64,000 bases of DNA from Dipteronia dyeriana (taxonomy: Eukaryota; Streptophyta; Magnoliopsida; Sapindales; Sapindaceae): contig CM065300.1 in the NCBI GenBank assembly GCA_032871835.1, positions 568,001-632,000 of the forward strand, written 5' to 3'. A program made the translations under genes and the position numbers. Of this stretch, positions 21,901 through 36,200 are shown in pieces. Under the pieces are notes generated by a model. It saw only the letters and a program-made list of their open reading frames with translations, was not told the DNA's origin and ran no database searches. Numbering within the stretch: the first letter of the stretch is position 1; the number at the start of each line of letters is the position of its first letter.

Positions 21901-23994
21901 TTGCACCTCTTGGAGGAAGTCTGCAACACCCTTTCTTTGGGGGCATTTGAAACCACAATCCTCAAAATATTGAAGCACATAACTGCAAGGACCATGGTAC
22001 ACAATCATCCCCTCAGCCATCAATATTACATCATCGAATAAATTGAAAGTTTCGGGTGCTGGCTGAAGAAGTGAAACCAATGCAGTTGCATCTGTGATGT
22101 ACACCAATTGCTGAAGATAGGTAACTATTTGAAAGGTTGTGGAGCTGTCTAAACCAGTCGATATCTCGTCCATAAACAACGCTTTTGTGGGACTGACAAT
22201 CATCTCTCCTGCCATTTTAAATAGCCTGAGTATATAGCTGACGCTGAGAGACAAATATTTCTTCTACATGTTTTGCAACAATAAGTGCCTTTTTTGTTTT
22301 CTCCTACCTGTTGTTAGTCTTTTCTTCTGTCCACCAGAAACACCTCTTCTCAATGCACTACCGACTATGGTGTCAGCGCAGATATCCAATCCAAGAATCT
22401 AATTAACAGCCATAACGTTGTAATTTTCATGTCGAACTAGATAGAAAGATCATGTTTGAAATATTCCATTCCCTTTTATCAATCCAACTCTACTTGCAAA
22501 AAGAACAAAAAAATGTATTTACCTTCAAAATATAATCTGTTTGGAGATTTCTTTTCTACCCTTCAACTGAAATCGCCTGTTAGAATTATATAATCCTCTT
22601 CATTACTGTCTCCAGGATTGTGCAAATAATTAAAACAAAAAAACTGAATGTGTTTATGAGTACCTTCATGTAAGTGTCAACATCAGGGACAATTCCTGCT
22701 TCTTTTTCTTTTCTGCTAACTTCCATAATTATATCTTTAAATCCAGAAACAGACATTGAATTTCAAATGTTGAATTTTGATACTAGAAAACCTACACTAA
22801 TAAATGATAATAACTACAAAAAGCCTATACCTGCTCTGCTTCCAACACCCTGGCACCGTGATGAAAAGCCAATGGTTTCCCTCACAGTCATCTCTGGTAT
22901 GTGCAGGTCATCTTGGCTTATATATGCAGAAGTCTTTTTAGGAACAAACTCATCTAGCATTTATCCATTATAAGAAATATCTCCCGTCGCCTGTAAAAAC
23001 GGAAAACTGAGAGATACATTCATGAAGATATATAGATTTATATTAGGGAGTTCATCAGTATCATCACATACAAGTACATCAATGAAATTACTAATATGTT
23101 CTATTTCAGTATTTTTGACAAAGTATCAAACAAGACCTTGAGGGAGTGATCTAGTTTTCCTGCCAAGGCCAATAACAAGGTTGTTTGCCACAGCCTAGTG
23201 GACCAAGAAGTAGAGTGAGCCTGAAACCAAACAAATCACCCTGGAATGTTCAATAAAAGTTTAACAATAGATAAATTTGGTGAATTTGAGAAATATTACC
23301 TTGATGGTACCACTGACATCTTTTAGAATGCTTATCTTGGCTTCTCCAGACTTGCTCTTAATTGCCTTTTTGAAAACCTGTGGAGATGATATATATATAT
23401 ATATATATAATATTCATTCAGTGGATTTCTATATTTGTTTTGGATTGCATATTTGAGAAGAAAAAGAACATCAGGTTAAAAAAATTAGTGTAAAGACTTG
23501 TAGAGAAGCCTATCTCTACTCACCGAAAATGCACTTGTAAGAGAGTTCCAAAGAGTAGGAAGAGGTTTCCCTTGTACTATCTCACACTCAGCTTCTACAG
23601 AAACATTCCTGTTCCTCACCTCCACAGTTGGTAGTTCCACATTCACCCTGAAACACAAAAAATGATCATTTGTTCACCAAGTAAATGATCACATGTTATA
23701 ATGAAACACAAAATTATCATTTGAACCTGTCTATTCTCTCCTTTAGTCTCTGCAACAACTTGAGATTATCATTCTCTATGTGGTTGATAAGCTTCTCAAT
23801 GAACAAACGCCTTTCGATGTCTCCAAGCTTGGTAACATCAGTCACCTGCTTCTTCCCTTCAAACTCATCATTACTTGTTGTTTCAAACAATGAGGTTCGA
23901 AGCAGTTTAAAAGTTGGCAATCTCTCAATGGCAGCCCATTGTAACTGAATCTCCTCATCCTCCCGATCATCATCTGCTGTGGAATCTGCACCCA

Positions 23995-26072
23995 TGTCGG
24001 GGACACGTCATTGCAGTGTCGTCAAATATGAACATTTAAGTTCGGCCTCGCAAGGGTGCAAGTCACAGAGACTAGCATAACAGCAAGCAAGGGATCCACA
24101 TGAAGGTGGGATTCACCGATCGTTTCTAGTTCTAGCTATTATTACAACACTCCAGGCGGACTCGTGTGTTGTGTGTACGGAAAAGTGAATAATAATATGA
24201 CAAAATAACTTACATAAATGATATATACAATGATAAATGGAATGGAGATATGCATGAAATGTGGTTACACTAGAGAAACAACTCAACAGTTACAATCCTC
24301 CTAATTACGTTCTAAACTCATTTAATCCTCAAATGTGCAAGTATACATAGGCTCGTATCCCCTTAATTAATCTCTAATCTCTCTCGATGTCTTAGAGATA
24401 GTATCCATATATACCCGAAATCTCTCTCGAGCAATCCGGACAATATATATGAACCCATTAAGCACGTGGAATACAAATCGAACCATATACGCTAGCCTAG
24501 TGGTTCTAGCACTTTCTAATCAAGCATAGTGAATGTTTATCTAAGCATTGTCAAATGCGTCTCCTCTCGGTACATAGCATCTAACTATGGATCAATTACA
24601 AAGTGATCAATTAAGCAAAGGCTTTAAGCACTCAAAACATCCATATAGCAACACAAGCACAAGAAAAATGTCGGTGGTCTTTACTTCTATGTCAAAGATT
24701 CGGTTTAGTCCTAACAACTATATGCAATAATGTGATTGTTATATCATTAAGAACATTCAATTTAGGTTAAAGGTTCATCCTCTTGATTAGGAATTTTTCC
24801 CACAATCAATTCATCACCCAATTCTGTCACGTGGATGGATAATCGTGTCTTAATACAAAGACCCATTAAGAACAAGGATATGAACCAAGGTCAATTTAGC
24901 AACTAAAAGCCTGAACTGAAACCTTTTCTACTCTTTGGGGATAAAATTCATATTACTCAAATTACTCAATACATGGAATTTCAAGTCATCCATCAATCAA
25001 TCAACAATCATGGGTATCTAATTTCTACTCTAAATTACAACTACTCCTAAACCTAATCATGGACACATATTGATTTCTAACAATTCATACACATACATAT
25101 CATATTAAGAGCATAAAAACACATATATCAAAGATCAAAACAAAACTCAAATGAATTTAAAAACAATCAATACATTTATTACACAAGTGTAGGTTTACAA
25201 TATCCCCAAATTAGTGGAATACGTCAAAGAATACACGAAATACAAAGAAATGAGTAAATAAGAGCAAACCCTTGAAGACAAGTCCTCCAAAGATGCTCCT
25301 AGCCTTCCTAGCTCGATTTTGGCTCCAAATTCCTTTGTAATCTACTCTAAGATGGATGGAGGAAGTGTATAATGGTGAGGTGGAGGTGTATGGTGAGCTC
25401 CCATGGAGGAAAAACCTCCACGGGAGCAAGAGGTGAAAGAAAATGGAAGAAGAAGAGAAGAGGTGTGAGAAGGGGAAAAGAGGGGAAGAGAGGTCTCAAG
25501 AATGAGGAGAAATGGGGTATTTATAGTGTGGGAGGTTAGGGCAAGACTTTTGGATGAAAAGACAAGAATACCCCTCTGAAAATGGCTGAAAAATACATTT
25601 CTATCAAGATGTACGGTACGATGTGCTGTACGCATCAACACCGCGAACCGCACATCACTTTTTGGAGGTTGCTGCCCTTCTACGCGGTTTGCAAATTGGT
25701 CATGCGCGGTTGCATATCGCACCTCTGTGTACCATTACAAAAATGGTCATAACTTTCTCTACAAACCTCAGAATCGAGATCTGTAAAGTGCCTTGAAAAT
25801 AAGACCTCTGGGGCTTTCCGAAAAGTGGTTATGGGAGATGTAGTTCGATTGGAGGAGAGAGATATGACCTTCTAAAGTTGGGGTGTCTGCATAAGCTATT
25901 CCAAATTCTGCCCTTTAACCTCCAAAACTCTTCAATTAAGCTCAAATACCTTCCGTAAGGAACATGTACCTACACAAGGCTCACAAAATATCAAATACCA
26001 AAATATACTCGACAACAAGGACAAAAGCGAGGTAATGGAGACCTCAAATAGGTATATAAATCGTTCCGATCA
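23995..26072 (-). mobile_element. Solo LTR inside exon 1 of PDR pseudogene A
   Basis: 2078-bp block with plus-strand ends TGTCGGGGACACG and CCGATCA, bordered by identical ACCCA (23990-23994 and 26073-26077). Orientation is minus: a TATA-type box (ctataaatacccc on the minus strand, near 25520) is followed by a CT-rich leader, and the minus strand ends in GTGTCCCCGACA. No internal coding domain, primer site or polypurine tract is seen; short open frames within are incidental. The insertion falls in the region coding for about residue 30 of the transporter. Confidence 0.9.
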
Positions 26073-26156
26073 ACCCACCGCCATATTAATGTGGCTTGAA
26101 CCATAATTTGTAAATGATAATGATTCTATGTTTCCTTCTAGTGTTGTCGGTCCCAT

Positions 26157-28380
26157 TTGCGCTTCAATGCTTTTTCTTATTTTTGTTCTACTCTTGAGTA
26201 CCTTTGTATTGGTATGACGCATGTTGTATTTATTTATTTATTTATTTCCTACCATCAATTGACATTATTATTATTTTCTTAATACGACACCCCAGATTAA
26301 GATACTCTAATATTCTGGAGCACTTTGTAGTGCTACTTTTAGCATATGATCACTTTGGTATGATTTTGATTAGCATGGACGGCTGGCAAAATAACCCATG
26401 GGTACGGGATCCATTGGGACCCCGTATTTATAGGGCGGAGATGAGTTTTAATTTGGTGTGGATGAGATATGGATGGATATAAATAGTAAAACTCATAATG
26501 TGTATGAAGGTGGGGATGAGTTTTGTTAACGTCGATTTCTCAATAGATGAGAAAGTCAACAACGTTCGATTTGGTTATGACCTGTCAAAAGAGAAAGAGA
26601 AAAAGAATGTAATTGATACGATAATGACACAAGTTTACGTGGTAAAACTCCGATGATTGAAGAAACATCCACGGGTAGTTGAATGCTCAACCAAAACAAA
26701 TCCACTATTTAAACAAAGAATTACACCACTCGATTTCTCTTGCCTCTCCCTTGCAATGATTACTTTTTTGAGTCTACCCCCCTATTCTGTGTTTCTTGAC
26801 CCTTTTACAATGAGATAATGAATCTATCTACCCTAATCCTTGTTGTGCAAGAAAGGGAAATGAATTGTATTTAATTAAGGCTGTTTGCTTGTTGAAGTCG
26901 TCTTTATCTTATTTTCTGTTTCGGAGACTTTGTGAAGATCGAGTTTGAATCTTAGTGAGATTCTGGTGGCATAGTCCGTTTGAGACTTATTTCCTGTTTG
27001 GTGTTTCATCCTTCCGGAAACTTGCTTTGATACAGACGTCTTGTGTATTTGAGCATGATTCTTGGTTCACCCACGTACATGAATCGTTTGCCAAATTTCT
27101 GTATTCGGGTTTCCTGTGTTGTCCCAAGTAGAACATAATGTGTCAAGTACTCTATCCCGAGTATGACATAATATGCCGAATACCCGTGTTCAGACTTACT
27201 CGGGTTCTTATTCCTTTGTGATGTCCTGAATTGTATCTTCTAGATGCCAGCTCGAATGCCTAACTGTCAATCTTCTAAAAGGATTGTCTTATCTGTCAGT
27301 GACGTGTACATTCAATAAAATATACACATAACAAGTTTTATAATCTTTGTCCCGCCCCGGCTTCGCTTAAAATATAATCTTTATTTTTTTATTAAATAGT
27401 TTTTTTATCTTTTATCATTATGTTTAAAAACTATTGAATTTATTTGTTTAATTGTGAAATTTATATTTATTTTTAATGTTTATGAGATGGGTTGAGTTTA
27501 ACCACGGACGAAGGCAAAGGGGACCCCCGAGCCAATCAAAATTCAAGAAATTTTACTTATAATTATATTATTATATTATAATATGTAAATGGTCATTTTA
27601 ATTTGGCCCGTATTTTATTGATAAATTAATTTCTTTCATAATATTTTGTTGAGACAAAATCAATCCCTTCTAGTAATTTTTTTTTTATTTCATACATTAT
27701 TTCATAATCTAATCTATATATGGGTTACACATTTACAAGACTAATTTTCAATCATTGGATTTCAATCCAAAGGTCTATAAAAATTAAAGATTTAAAAATT
27801 TTAAAGAAATTAAAACTAAAAGGAATTATTCTCATCGTGTAATTGTCTCTGCACCTATATATGAATTATATAGTAGTTAACATAATTTGTTTACTCATAG
27901 TTTTTCGATTTGACCGTTAAAGATTATTTTTATGAACTTCTAAGATTTTTTATTTGAGATTATAAATTAATGAATATTTTAATTTTATTTTTCATGTTTG
28001 TGTTATTACATATCTATTATTTTGTTAGGTTGTTAATATAGTTTTGATAACTTTATTTTACTCATTTATTACTAAAATTTGTTCACAAATATTTATAAAT
28101 TAATTTGGTTCAACATGAATATTATAAAGTTAAATTATAAATATATAAAGAACGGTTTTTTAAATATATTGGTTTGACATGAATCAGTAAAACCGCTAAT
28201 ATATATAATTCTCGACCACCTCCGAGAATTAGTAAAACCGATATATAAATATATTGTAGGCAACGATTACTTCAGCTTTTATCAAACAAACCCCGGTCCT
28301 TCTCTAAACCCAAACAATTACGGAGTCTCCTCGTACGAGGTGGATTCCAACATAATCGCCGGTGGATTCCATGATCTCAT
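26157..28380. other. Intergenic DNA between PDR copies A and B, left part
   Basis: AT-rich, no convincing gene. The first hundred bases upstream of the copy A start would contain its promoter; no clear TATA box stands out. A stretch near 26385-26480 begins ggctggcaaaataaccca, resembling the ends of small hAT-derived elements, and a GC-rich patch occurs near 27345-27370 and 27500-27535, but no paired ends were found. Confidence 0.5.
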
Positions 28381-30215
28381 CCTTGTTAAAAAAAATTAGT
28401 AGAAAATTGAGGATAACTTAATAAAGGTTATTAATTAGGGTTATTTTTGGAACTACAGTTGAAAGAAAATAAAATTAATTGTCAAATTTCACTGATAGGT
28501 GGAATGAGAAAATGGGTGTAGGGAATAATAGAGCCAATATTCAAGAATATTTTAGATATTTATTCTCCTAAAATATGGATAATATCATAAATATTTCAAC
28601 CAAAACATAGATATTTACTTCATCATGGATAACTAATAACTTTTGTCTTCTTGATGGCATCCTACAAAACTTTAATGGTTCTATATATATATATTTGGTG
28701 TGTGATTGTGTGAATGACAAACTTTTTTTTTTCTTCTTAGTGCTAATCAATAAAAGTAAAAGAATAAAATTCCCAAGAAAAAAAGAAGAAGCAATTTATA
28801 AGTAATGCCATCGAAAGCAATGCTAATAGCTCAGGTCCTCTGCAAGATGGAAAGTAGATATTGTACATAATCAATCATATAATTATAAATAAATCAAATT
28901 GCATATAACCTCTTAACAGAGTTGGTAGTGCATCTTTCTTCCACATAAGTGGTAAGAACTCCCATTATATGAGTATATATCAAGACCGCACATTTACTAT
29001 TTGATCTCGATAAATCCCGACAATCCTATTATAATAGTTCTTATAATACTTAATGTATGAATTATCTTAAAGATCTTATTAGTTTTTAGTTATCTCAATT
29101 AGATGTGTACACCATTGAAACTTAAAGTTGGTCTTAGATATAGACAACTATTTTGTACCATATACATTTTGTATAGTAGCATAACCTTTCTTCAAATAAA
29201 GGGAGAATTGTAAATAACCTTCTGATTTTTGGATTAAATACCAAATCAGACCCTCTGGTTTAAACAATTGGTAAAAAACTCTACTATTAGTTGACAATTA
29301 TTTGATTCTAATTAAATCTAATAAAATATAATTATTTAAGTGGTTTTTCTATAACTGAACTAAAAATAATAATGAAGCAATATACTAAAAATATGTTAGA
29401 AAATAAAAAATAAAAAATATCTTAGTGAAAAAAATATATAAAAATATACTAGGCAATAAAATCATTATAAAAAATTATTTTTGTATATAATTTATTTTAT
29501 TATTATTAGTGTATATTTTTACTATATTTTCCCCCTTTTTTATTCTATTTATAATAAAGGATTTAAATTGTAATATTTGATATATATAAAGTCAATTAAC
29601 CGTCAACGAACTTTTAACTAACGGTAAAGGTTTTTTTACTTATTGTTTAAACCAGAGGGTTTGATTTGATATTTAATCAAAGTAGGGTTTATTCATTATT
29701 TTCCCTCAAATAAATTATTTTTTATATTTTTTAATCGGCACTGGTCTTTATAACTGTGTTAACAAACTGTTATTTTTTCTAAATGGGCCCAGCCCAATCC
29801 AAGATTTCTTAATATACCCACGAACTTCATTCTTGAAGCTCACTTGTTAACGCAATATGCATCATACCCATAACATTATAAGCCGAAGAATTGACAATGT
29901 GATGCAAATTGCAATAGCTACCAGTCAATGATACAACTTGCAAGGCCTTTAGCTTCATTTCATATATTTTTGGTGCTGATTCTGGTGAGGAATTCAGGCC
30001 TTTTCAACCACTTTAAAGAAGCACTAAATATGCACAAGCACATGATGGAATCCTGTGTAATCTAATCTACAACAGAATTTGGTAAAGTTTGGTTTACATT
30101 AAAAGGGTTGTATTGGTCCTATTGGAAAGGTGTGCAATAAAAGAAACCAAAACGACTTATACAGGATATCCAATGAATACTGTAGTTTGTAATCTTTTTT
30201 TTTTTTTTTCACGAT
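28381..30215. repeat. Downstream flank of PDR gene B, duplicated downstream of gene C
   Basis: Non-coding. Recognisable blocks recur left of gene C: 29965-30215 matches 59641-59892 almost base for base, and diverged blocks such as tcctacaaaactttaatggt (near 28660) recur near 58750. The duplicated unit therefore includes the gene and at least 1.5 kb of 3' flank. 29200-29700 is AT-rich and may contain an unrelated insertion absent from the other copy. Confidence 0.75.
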
Positions 30216-33200
30216 TCACCTCCTTTGGAAATTTAATTTGCCAATGCAATAGGCAAAAAGAGATGCAAAAGCAACTGGGAAAGCAATGAGAACAGCAGCC
30301 ACAATGCCTAAATGGTCACTCTGAAAACCATAATAATGTTGTAGAAAGGAACTGACTGTTTTCTGCTCCCCAAATATGAGTATCTCTTTGTTCATGTCTC
30401 CATACTGTGAAGTCAATAAGCCATTTAGGGACCAAGCCGTGGGGCAAATCCAATAGCACCAAATCCACCACTTTGGAATTTTCTGCACACAAAGTAACAA
30501 TATAAGAAGCTATGCACATAAGATGAAGATTTAGAGAGCATTTACTAATCAGAAGTGAAATGAAAGGGAATTAAGTTTCATGGGAATGGGATCCACGTAA
30601 TCTGAGTTCCCTCTTCCTCTCGTTAGGATTCTTGACTAGAAAACACGCCATTAGATAGGAAGAACAACAAGAAGAGGAAGAATAGTTAGAAGGGTATACC
30701 GGTCCTGGAATGAGGAAGCCTGAGAAAAGATTCAATATGGTGTAGATTGCAATTGCCAATATGGAAGCTATTTCAAGGCTTGGGCATATAGAAACCATCA
30801 CCATCCCAAGGTACACAAAGTAAAGAAAGGTACAAAATGTTGCATAGAAGAAACAGAAGACCTTGTAAGCTGACCAGTAGTACCCCATCATTGGATATGT
30901 AATGGCTACATATATAATAGCTTGCACTATTACATAAGGTACTTCTATTGTCACCTGCAACATTCAAAATGGTTGATTCTAACAATATCTGTTTATCTGC
31001 TAAACATCATTATCATTCCAATAGCTGATATGTGATGGATGGCTAAGTTATAGCAGAAAAGTCGAACCTGTGCAAATGAGTACGCCCATGGAGAGTACAT
31101 CCCAGCAAAATATTCCCGGTAGAGGACATTTCGTTCAGTTGCCACATACGGTAGTATTGTCGAACAATTGTTTATTCCCAAGAATATGACAGCAATGTAC
31201 ATCGATCCCATTATGATAAACAAATCCTGCTCATTGTTTCTTCTCAAAAGATAGGAAAAAGAAAACTTGAATTATCAGCCTATATATGCTCTCTCCTGTT
31301 AATGTATGTTTGTGTGAGTGAGAATGGGTGTGTTTTGTCATAGATGCTGCTATATATGTTAAGTTTTGGACTTACATTTCCTTTCCCTTCTGCCAGAAGA
31401 GTAGGCCAAACATAACTGCTGAAACGATCGTAGACAGAAAACGAACTAAGTTGTATGAAGGACTTCTCCAGTATGATAAGTGTTGTTTCCATAGGCATGC
31501 CATAAACTGCATCCTGGTACTTTGCGGAAACCGGGTGGGAAAATGCAAGTCTCTTGAGCCTGGCTGTGGTTCACTGGACTGTTTCACCAATTCTCTGGTG
31601 TCCCTAAGAACGAAAAAAACAATATTAGGATTAGAATTAGTTTTCTTATACCCTATTAAAATGTATCTTCATTACTCACTGATAAAGAGTTGACTCCTCA
31701 TAAATGTTGGCAAAATCTACTCCGAGTTTTGTTTCCATTGAAGAAGAAGTAACTTCTAACATCCATGTTGCTGGATTGTAATCAGCTTTGATTTTTGGCA
31801 CACTTGAAATTCCCTGTTTGGTAGTGAAATTGATGAAATCAGTAACTTCAGCTGCCTGGATTCTTAGTGTTCATTGATAGCAGTGATGTTTTGATCATAC
31901 CTCAAAGTATTCAATAAGTTTGCTTGAATGATGGCCTAGCATTCCTGAATAAATAATCCGTCCTCCCGTTTTCATGAGAATCAACTGCAAGGATAGAATG
32001 TCTGCCTTAGTTACACTATGTTATAGAACTAGAGAGTGTGAAATACAATAGTTGTAATACCTCATCGAAAGCTTCAAACACATCAATGCTCGGTTGGTGG
32101 ATGGTGCAAACTGTTGTTCTCCCGGTGGAAACTACATTCTTAACAGCACGCATCACAATGGCAGCTGCCCTGGCATCTAAACCTGAGGTGGGTTCATCCA
32201 TGAATATTATCGATGGATTGGAAACAAGTTCCACTGCAATCGTTAGCCTTTTTCTTTGTTCTGTGGATAGTCCACTTTGTCCAGGTACACCAACTAATGA
32301 ATCTTTAATATCATCAAGTTCAATTGTCTCAATGACTTCCGCTACAAACCTCTGCATGTTCATCGTATAATTTTAGTTAGGCAAATAAAATCTTTCATAT
32401 CATATAGAAGGTATTTTATTAGTATTTGTGGAATGAGCTTCATACTGCTTTCGTGTCTGAATCGATATTAGATGGTAACCTCAACCATGCTGAAAATGTT
32501 ACTGATTCTTCTACTGTGATCTGTGGAGAATGTATATCGAACTGCTCACAGTAACCCGATATTCTTGCAAATGTTTTTTGAACCTTTGGATACCCTCCTA
32601 TTCTTATTTCTCCTTCAATGTTACCGCCTGTTTTCCTTCCCGAAAGAACATCCATAAGAGTAGTTTTGCCAGCCCCACTGACACCCATCAATGCTGTGAG
32701 AATTCCAGGCCTAAATGCCCCCGTAATATCGTGAAGCAGCCTTAGTTTCTTCTCATTGAAACCGCGTTTTCTCATCTCCTGTGAAAGAGAAATGGAGTTA
32801 ACATGTAATCAAACACTTACTTGATCTGTAAACGACTATATGGATTGTACATGATTACCGGAGGTGTATCAACGAAGTATTGCACATTTGTAAATGTAAT
32901 TGTCAGTGGCTCAAATGGCAGTACCATTCTTCCTGTCCAACAAAACACACCTCCTTTGCATCATTTGATAACAAAATGTCCTTCAATATATATTTGAACA
33001 TCAACAAATTTTTCTCACCTTTTTGTCTTGTTGACTCATTATCCAGTTTTGCCTTATTGCTACTGTCATCTCCTCCTTGTATTTCAGAAAACTTCTTCTT
33101 TGATATGATAGCTCGGGACATCTTCGGAGCTGTAGATATTATTAGACTTTTAGGTAGTATAACACTGAATCTTTGTATAAAAGTTTATGGATCATCTTAA

Positions 33201-36200
33201 TTTGAAATAACTTACGTTTTAAGTAAGTCAATGCTAGGATAAACCCGAAATCAAAAAGTATTGTTAACCCAATCAATGCTAAGAATGAAATCCAGAAGAA
33301 GTAGCCATCAAAATTCAAGCCATGACTGATTAGAATGTTTCTCCCTACGGTTGTATTCCCCTCAGAAGCCTATAGAAGAAAGTGATCACTAAAGCTATTG
33401 ACAAATTCATGACACAACTAATTATTTCATAATGACTGCACCTTTTGCCAGCGTGGAGCAAGGAATTCGTTTAACGATATACCTATTTCTCCATATGCCA
33501 TGGGAGAAATCCAGAATGCCCATCTCAACCAAGGTGGTAAAGAGACTGTGAAGCACAAAAATCTGTTAACAAGCAGTCACATTGCCGACCCCTATAATTG
33601 GAGTACAAGGATTGACTTACATCTTGGAATAATGAAGCCTCCACACAAGAACATTATAATCAAGGTAAAAGTACCAGCAGTTGTGGCAACAACCATAGTT
33701 TTGAAGATTGAGGCCATAAAACGACACATGGATGTCGAGGCTAGATGCAGACCAAATAGCAGAAGAAACTGGCAGAAAAACCTACAATAATCCTCATGTA
33801 GAATATGAATCAGCAGCATAAAAAGAAACAGATTGCTTGTTTTGCATACCTTTCTTATATGACAAGTAGTATCAACAATCCTTACCTTTGTATTTCAGGA
33901 CTGAAACCAATAACATAATAAGTTGTAGCTGTCCAGATAAAAGCATCAGCAACTGAAAGTGGAATCTTTAAGAGAGCAGCTGGAATACAATAAGCCCAAG
34001 CTGGGTAGAGATAGAATGCTCTTTGTTTGTAAACCACTGGAAGTCTAATAATAGTCAACGAAAGCTCGGCTACACCGTTAGTCATGAGTCTAACAAGTGC
34101 ATAATACATACAACCCATCAAATTATTAGCATGTATCAAGTCCACTTTCATCTCAGTACGTATAAATACTGTCATTGTAATGAATGCGGTGATCAAAAGC
34201 TGTGGAAGGAGAGAATTCGACATGTCAAAGTTGGAAACATTTTAGATTTAAGTCGTAAAAGCTAGCAACACATAATTAGCAGTGTCAATGACTGATAATT
34301 AACCTGTACTGTTTTGAAAACGTAGACAAACGAGTTTCGTTTCATCAGAAGCGTCTCTCTACCCATGCAAGCTTTGAATAATTCCCATTTTCTCAAAGAG
34401 TACTTGCTGAATGATAAGGCAGTGCTATGGGACTGTGATTTATCATATGGCTTTGAGAGCTCCTCATCTAACGTCTTGCCTAGATGACTTGTTTTGAACA
34501 TTTTAGAGAATTGATCAGCTGAAACATAACTGTAAGGAACATCAGCGCGACAACAGTATTGTGCTTGATCCTTCTTGGAAGTTACCTGTCATTAGTAGAA
34601 ACCAAAAACTTTTTAGATGATTAGCATTGAAACAAAAGCAGTTCCTAAAGTAAAACTTGTTTTCACACCTCCTGGAGGAAGTCTGCAACTCCCTTTCTTT
34701 CCGGGCACTTGAAACCACAATCCTCAAAATATTGAAGTACATGACTGCAAGGACCATGGTACACAATCTTCCCCTCTGCCATCAATAATACATCATCGAA
34801 TAGATTGAAAGTTTCGGGTGCTGGCTGAAGAAGTGAGACCAATGCAGTTGCATCTGTGATGTGCACCATTTGCTGAAGATATGTTATTATCTGAAAGGTT
34901 GTGGAGCTGTCTAAACCAGTTGATATCTCATCCATAAACAAGGATTTTGTAGGACCAACAATCATCTCTCCTGCCATGTGAAACAGTCAAATAAAAGCTT
35001 GAGCTAAGACGAAAGGAAGATCTTTCATAGAAGTGTGTATGTTCTAACAAGAGCAGAATTTGCAATTGAAATTGAATTTTGTTGAGAGAAATTTTCCTTT
35101 CCTTTACTACCTGTTGTTAGCCTTTTCTTCTGGCCTCCTGAAATGCCTCTTTTCAATTCACTGCCAACCATTATGTCCGCGCAGATATCCAGTCCAAGAA
35201 TCTAGAGACCATAATGTTAATTTTCATGTCAAATTAGATAGAGGGATCATGTTGGAATCCAGATTGGATTGAAAAAAAAAAGTATTTACCTTCAAAACAT
35301 AGTCTGTTTGGAGATTTCTTTTCTGCCCTTCAATCGAAATTGCCTGTAAGAATTATATAATCCTCTCTTCATTACTGTCTTCAGGATTGTGCAAAGAATT
35401 AAAACAAAAATGATTTGAATGCGTATGAGTACCTTCATGTAGGTGTCAACATCATGATCAGGGACAATTCCGGCTTCCTTTTCTTTTCTGCTAACTTCTA
35501 TCATTATATCTTCATATCCAGAAGCATAGATTGAAGTTCAAATGTTAAAATTCTGGTACAAGCTAGCAGAACTATACAGATGATAACACGAAAAAAAAAA
35601 CTTACCAGCTCTGCTTCCAACACCCTGGCAGCGTGCCGAAAAGTCAATGGTTTCCCTCACAGTCATCTCTGGTATGTGCAGGTCATATTGGCTTATATAT
35701 GCAGAAGTCTTTTTGGGGACAAACTCATCTAAACTGTATCCATTATAAGAGATTTCCCCTGTCACCTGTAAAAAACAAAAAACAAAATTGAAGAAATAAA
35801 TATTTATGATTTATGAAGATTGAGTTGTAAATTGTAATATTAGAGAGTTGATAAGTATCAAACTATCAAATAGAAATGCATGATCAATTTGATAATGATT
35901 ACTATAAGATGCTTTTTCATAATGATTTTGGAATCAGACCTTGAGAGAGGGATCTAGTTTTCCTGCCAAGGCCAATAACAATGTTGTTTTGCCGCAGCCT
36001 GGTGGACCGAGAAGAAGAGTGAGCCTGCATTCAAACAAACAAACCCTTCAAAGAGTTCAATAAAATCTGAACAATTTATATAAACTTGGTGAATTTGGGA
36101 AACAATATCACCTTGATGGTTTGATGATGCCACTGGCATCTTTTAGAATGCTTATCTTGGTTTCTTCAGACTTGCTCTTTATCGCCCTTTTGAAAACCTG

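Larger units (their letters stand above)
9584..26156 (-). pseudogene. ABCG: PDR-type ABCG transporter, copy A, broken by a MULE and a solo LTR
   Basis: Exons 1-20 match the exon map of copy B. Exon 1 starts at 26156 (reading MGPTTLEGNIESLS) and resumes after the solo LTR at 23989, ending 23727; removing the LTR and one TSD keeps the frame. Exon 2 is 23647-23524. Exon 3 (23377-23300) is 8 nt shorter than in B. Exon 4 (23220-23137) lacks 1 nt in the Walker A codons. Stops: TAA 22963-22961 (exon 5), TAG 22558-22556 (exon 7), TAA 21396-21394 (exon 11), TAG 19745-19743 (exon 17). The first Gly of the second P-loop is Cys ([10 protein letters not shown]). Exon 18 is about 19554-19262 and exon 19 about 19139-19056. 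A 9.2-kb MULE occupies intron 19, and exon 20 lies beyond it at 9717-9584. Exons 21-24 are not in the window. Family membership is certain; it cannot make a transporter. Confidence 0.95.

Noticed and set aside
25211..25722. Minus-strand open frames in the solo LTR at 23995-26072
   Set aside because: They lie in the LTR leader and U5 portion with no domain; target duplications show the whole block is a solo LTR.
26385..27535. Small hAT-like non-autonomous element starting ggctggcaaaataaccc
   Set aside because: One suggestive end only; no matching inverted end or 8-bp duplication found.
35509..35525. Non-canonical splice acceptor for exon 6 of PDR gene B
   Set aside because: An AG acceptor 9 bases further in (tatgaag before atataatg) gives the conserved GSRADIM reading and keeps the total a multiple of three, so no exception is needed.
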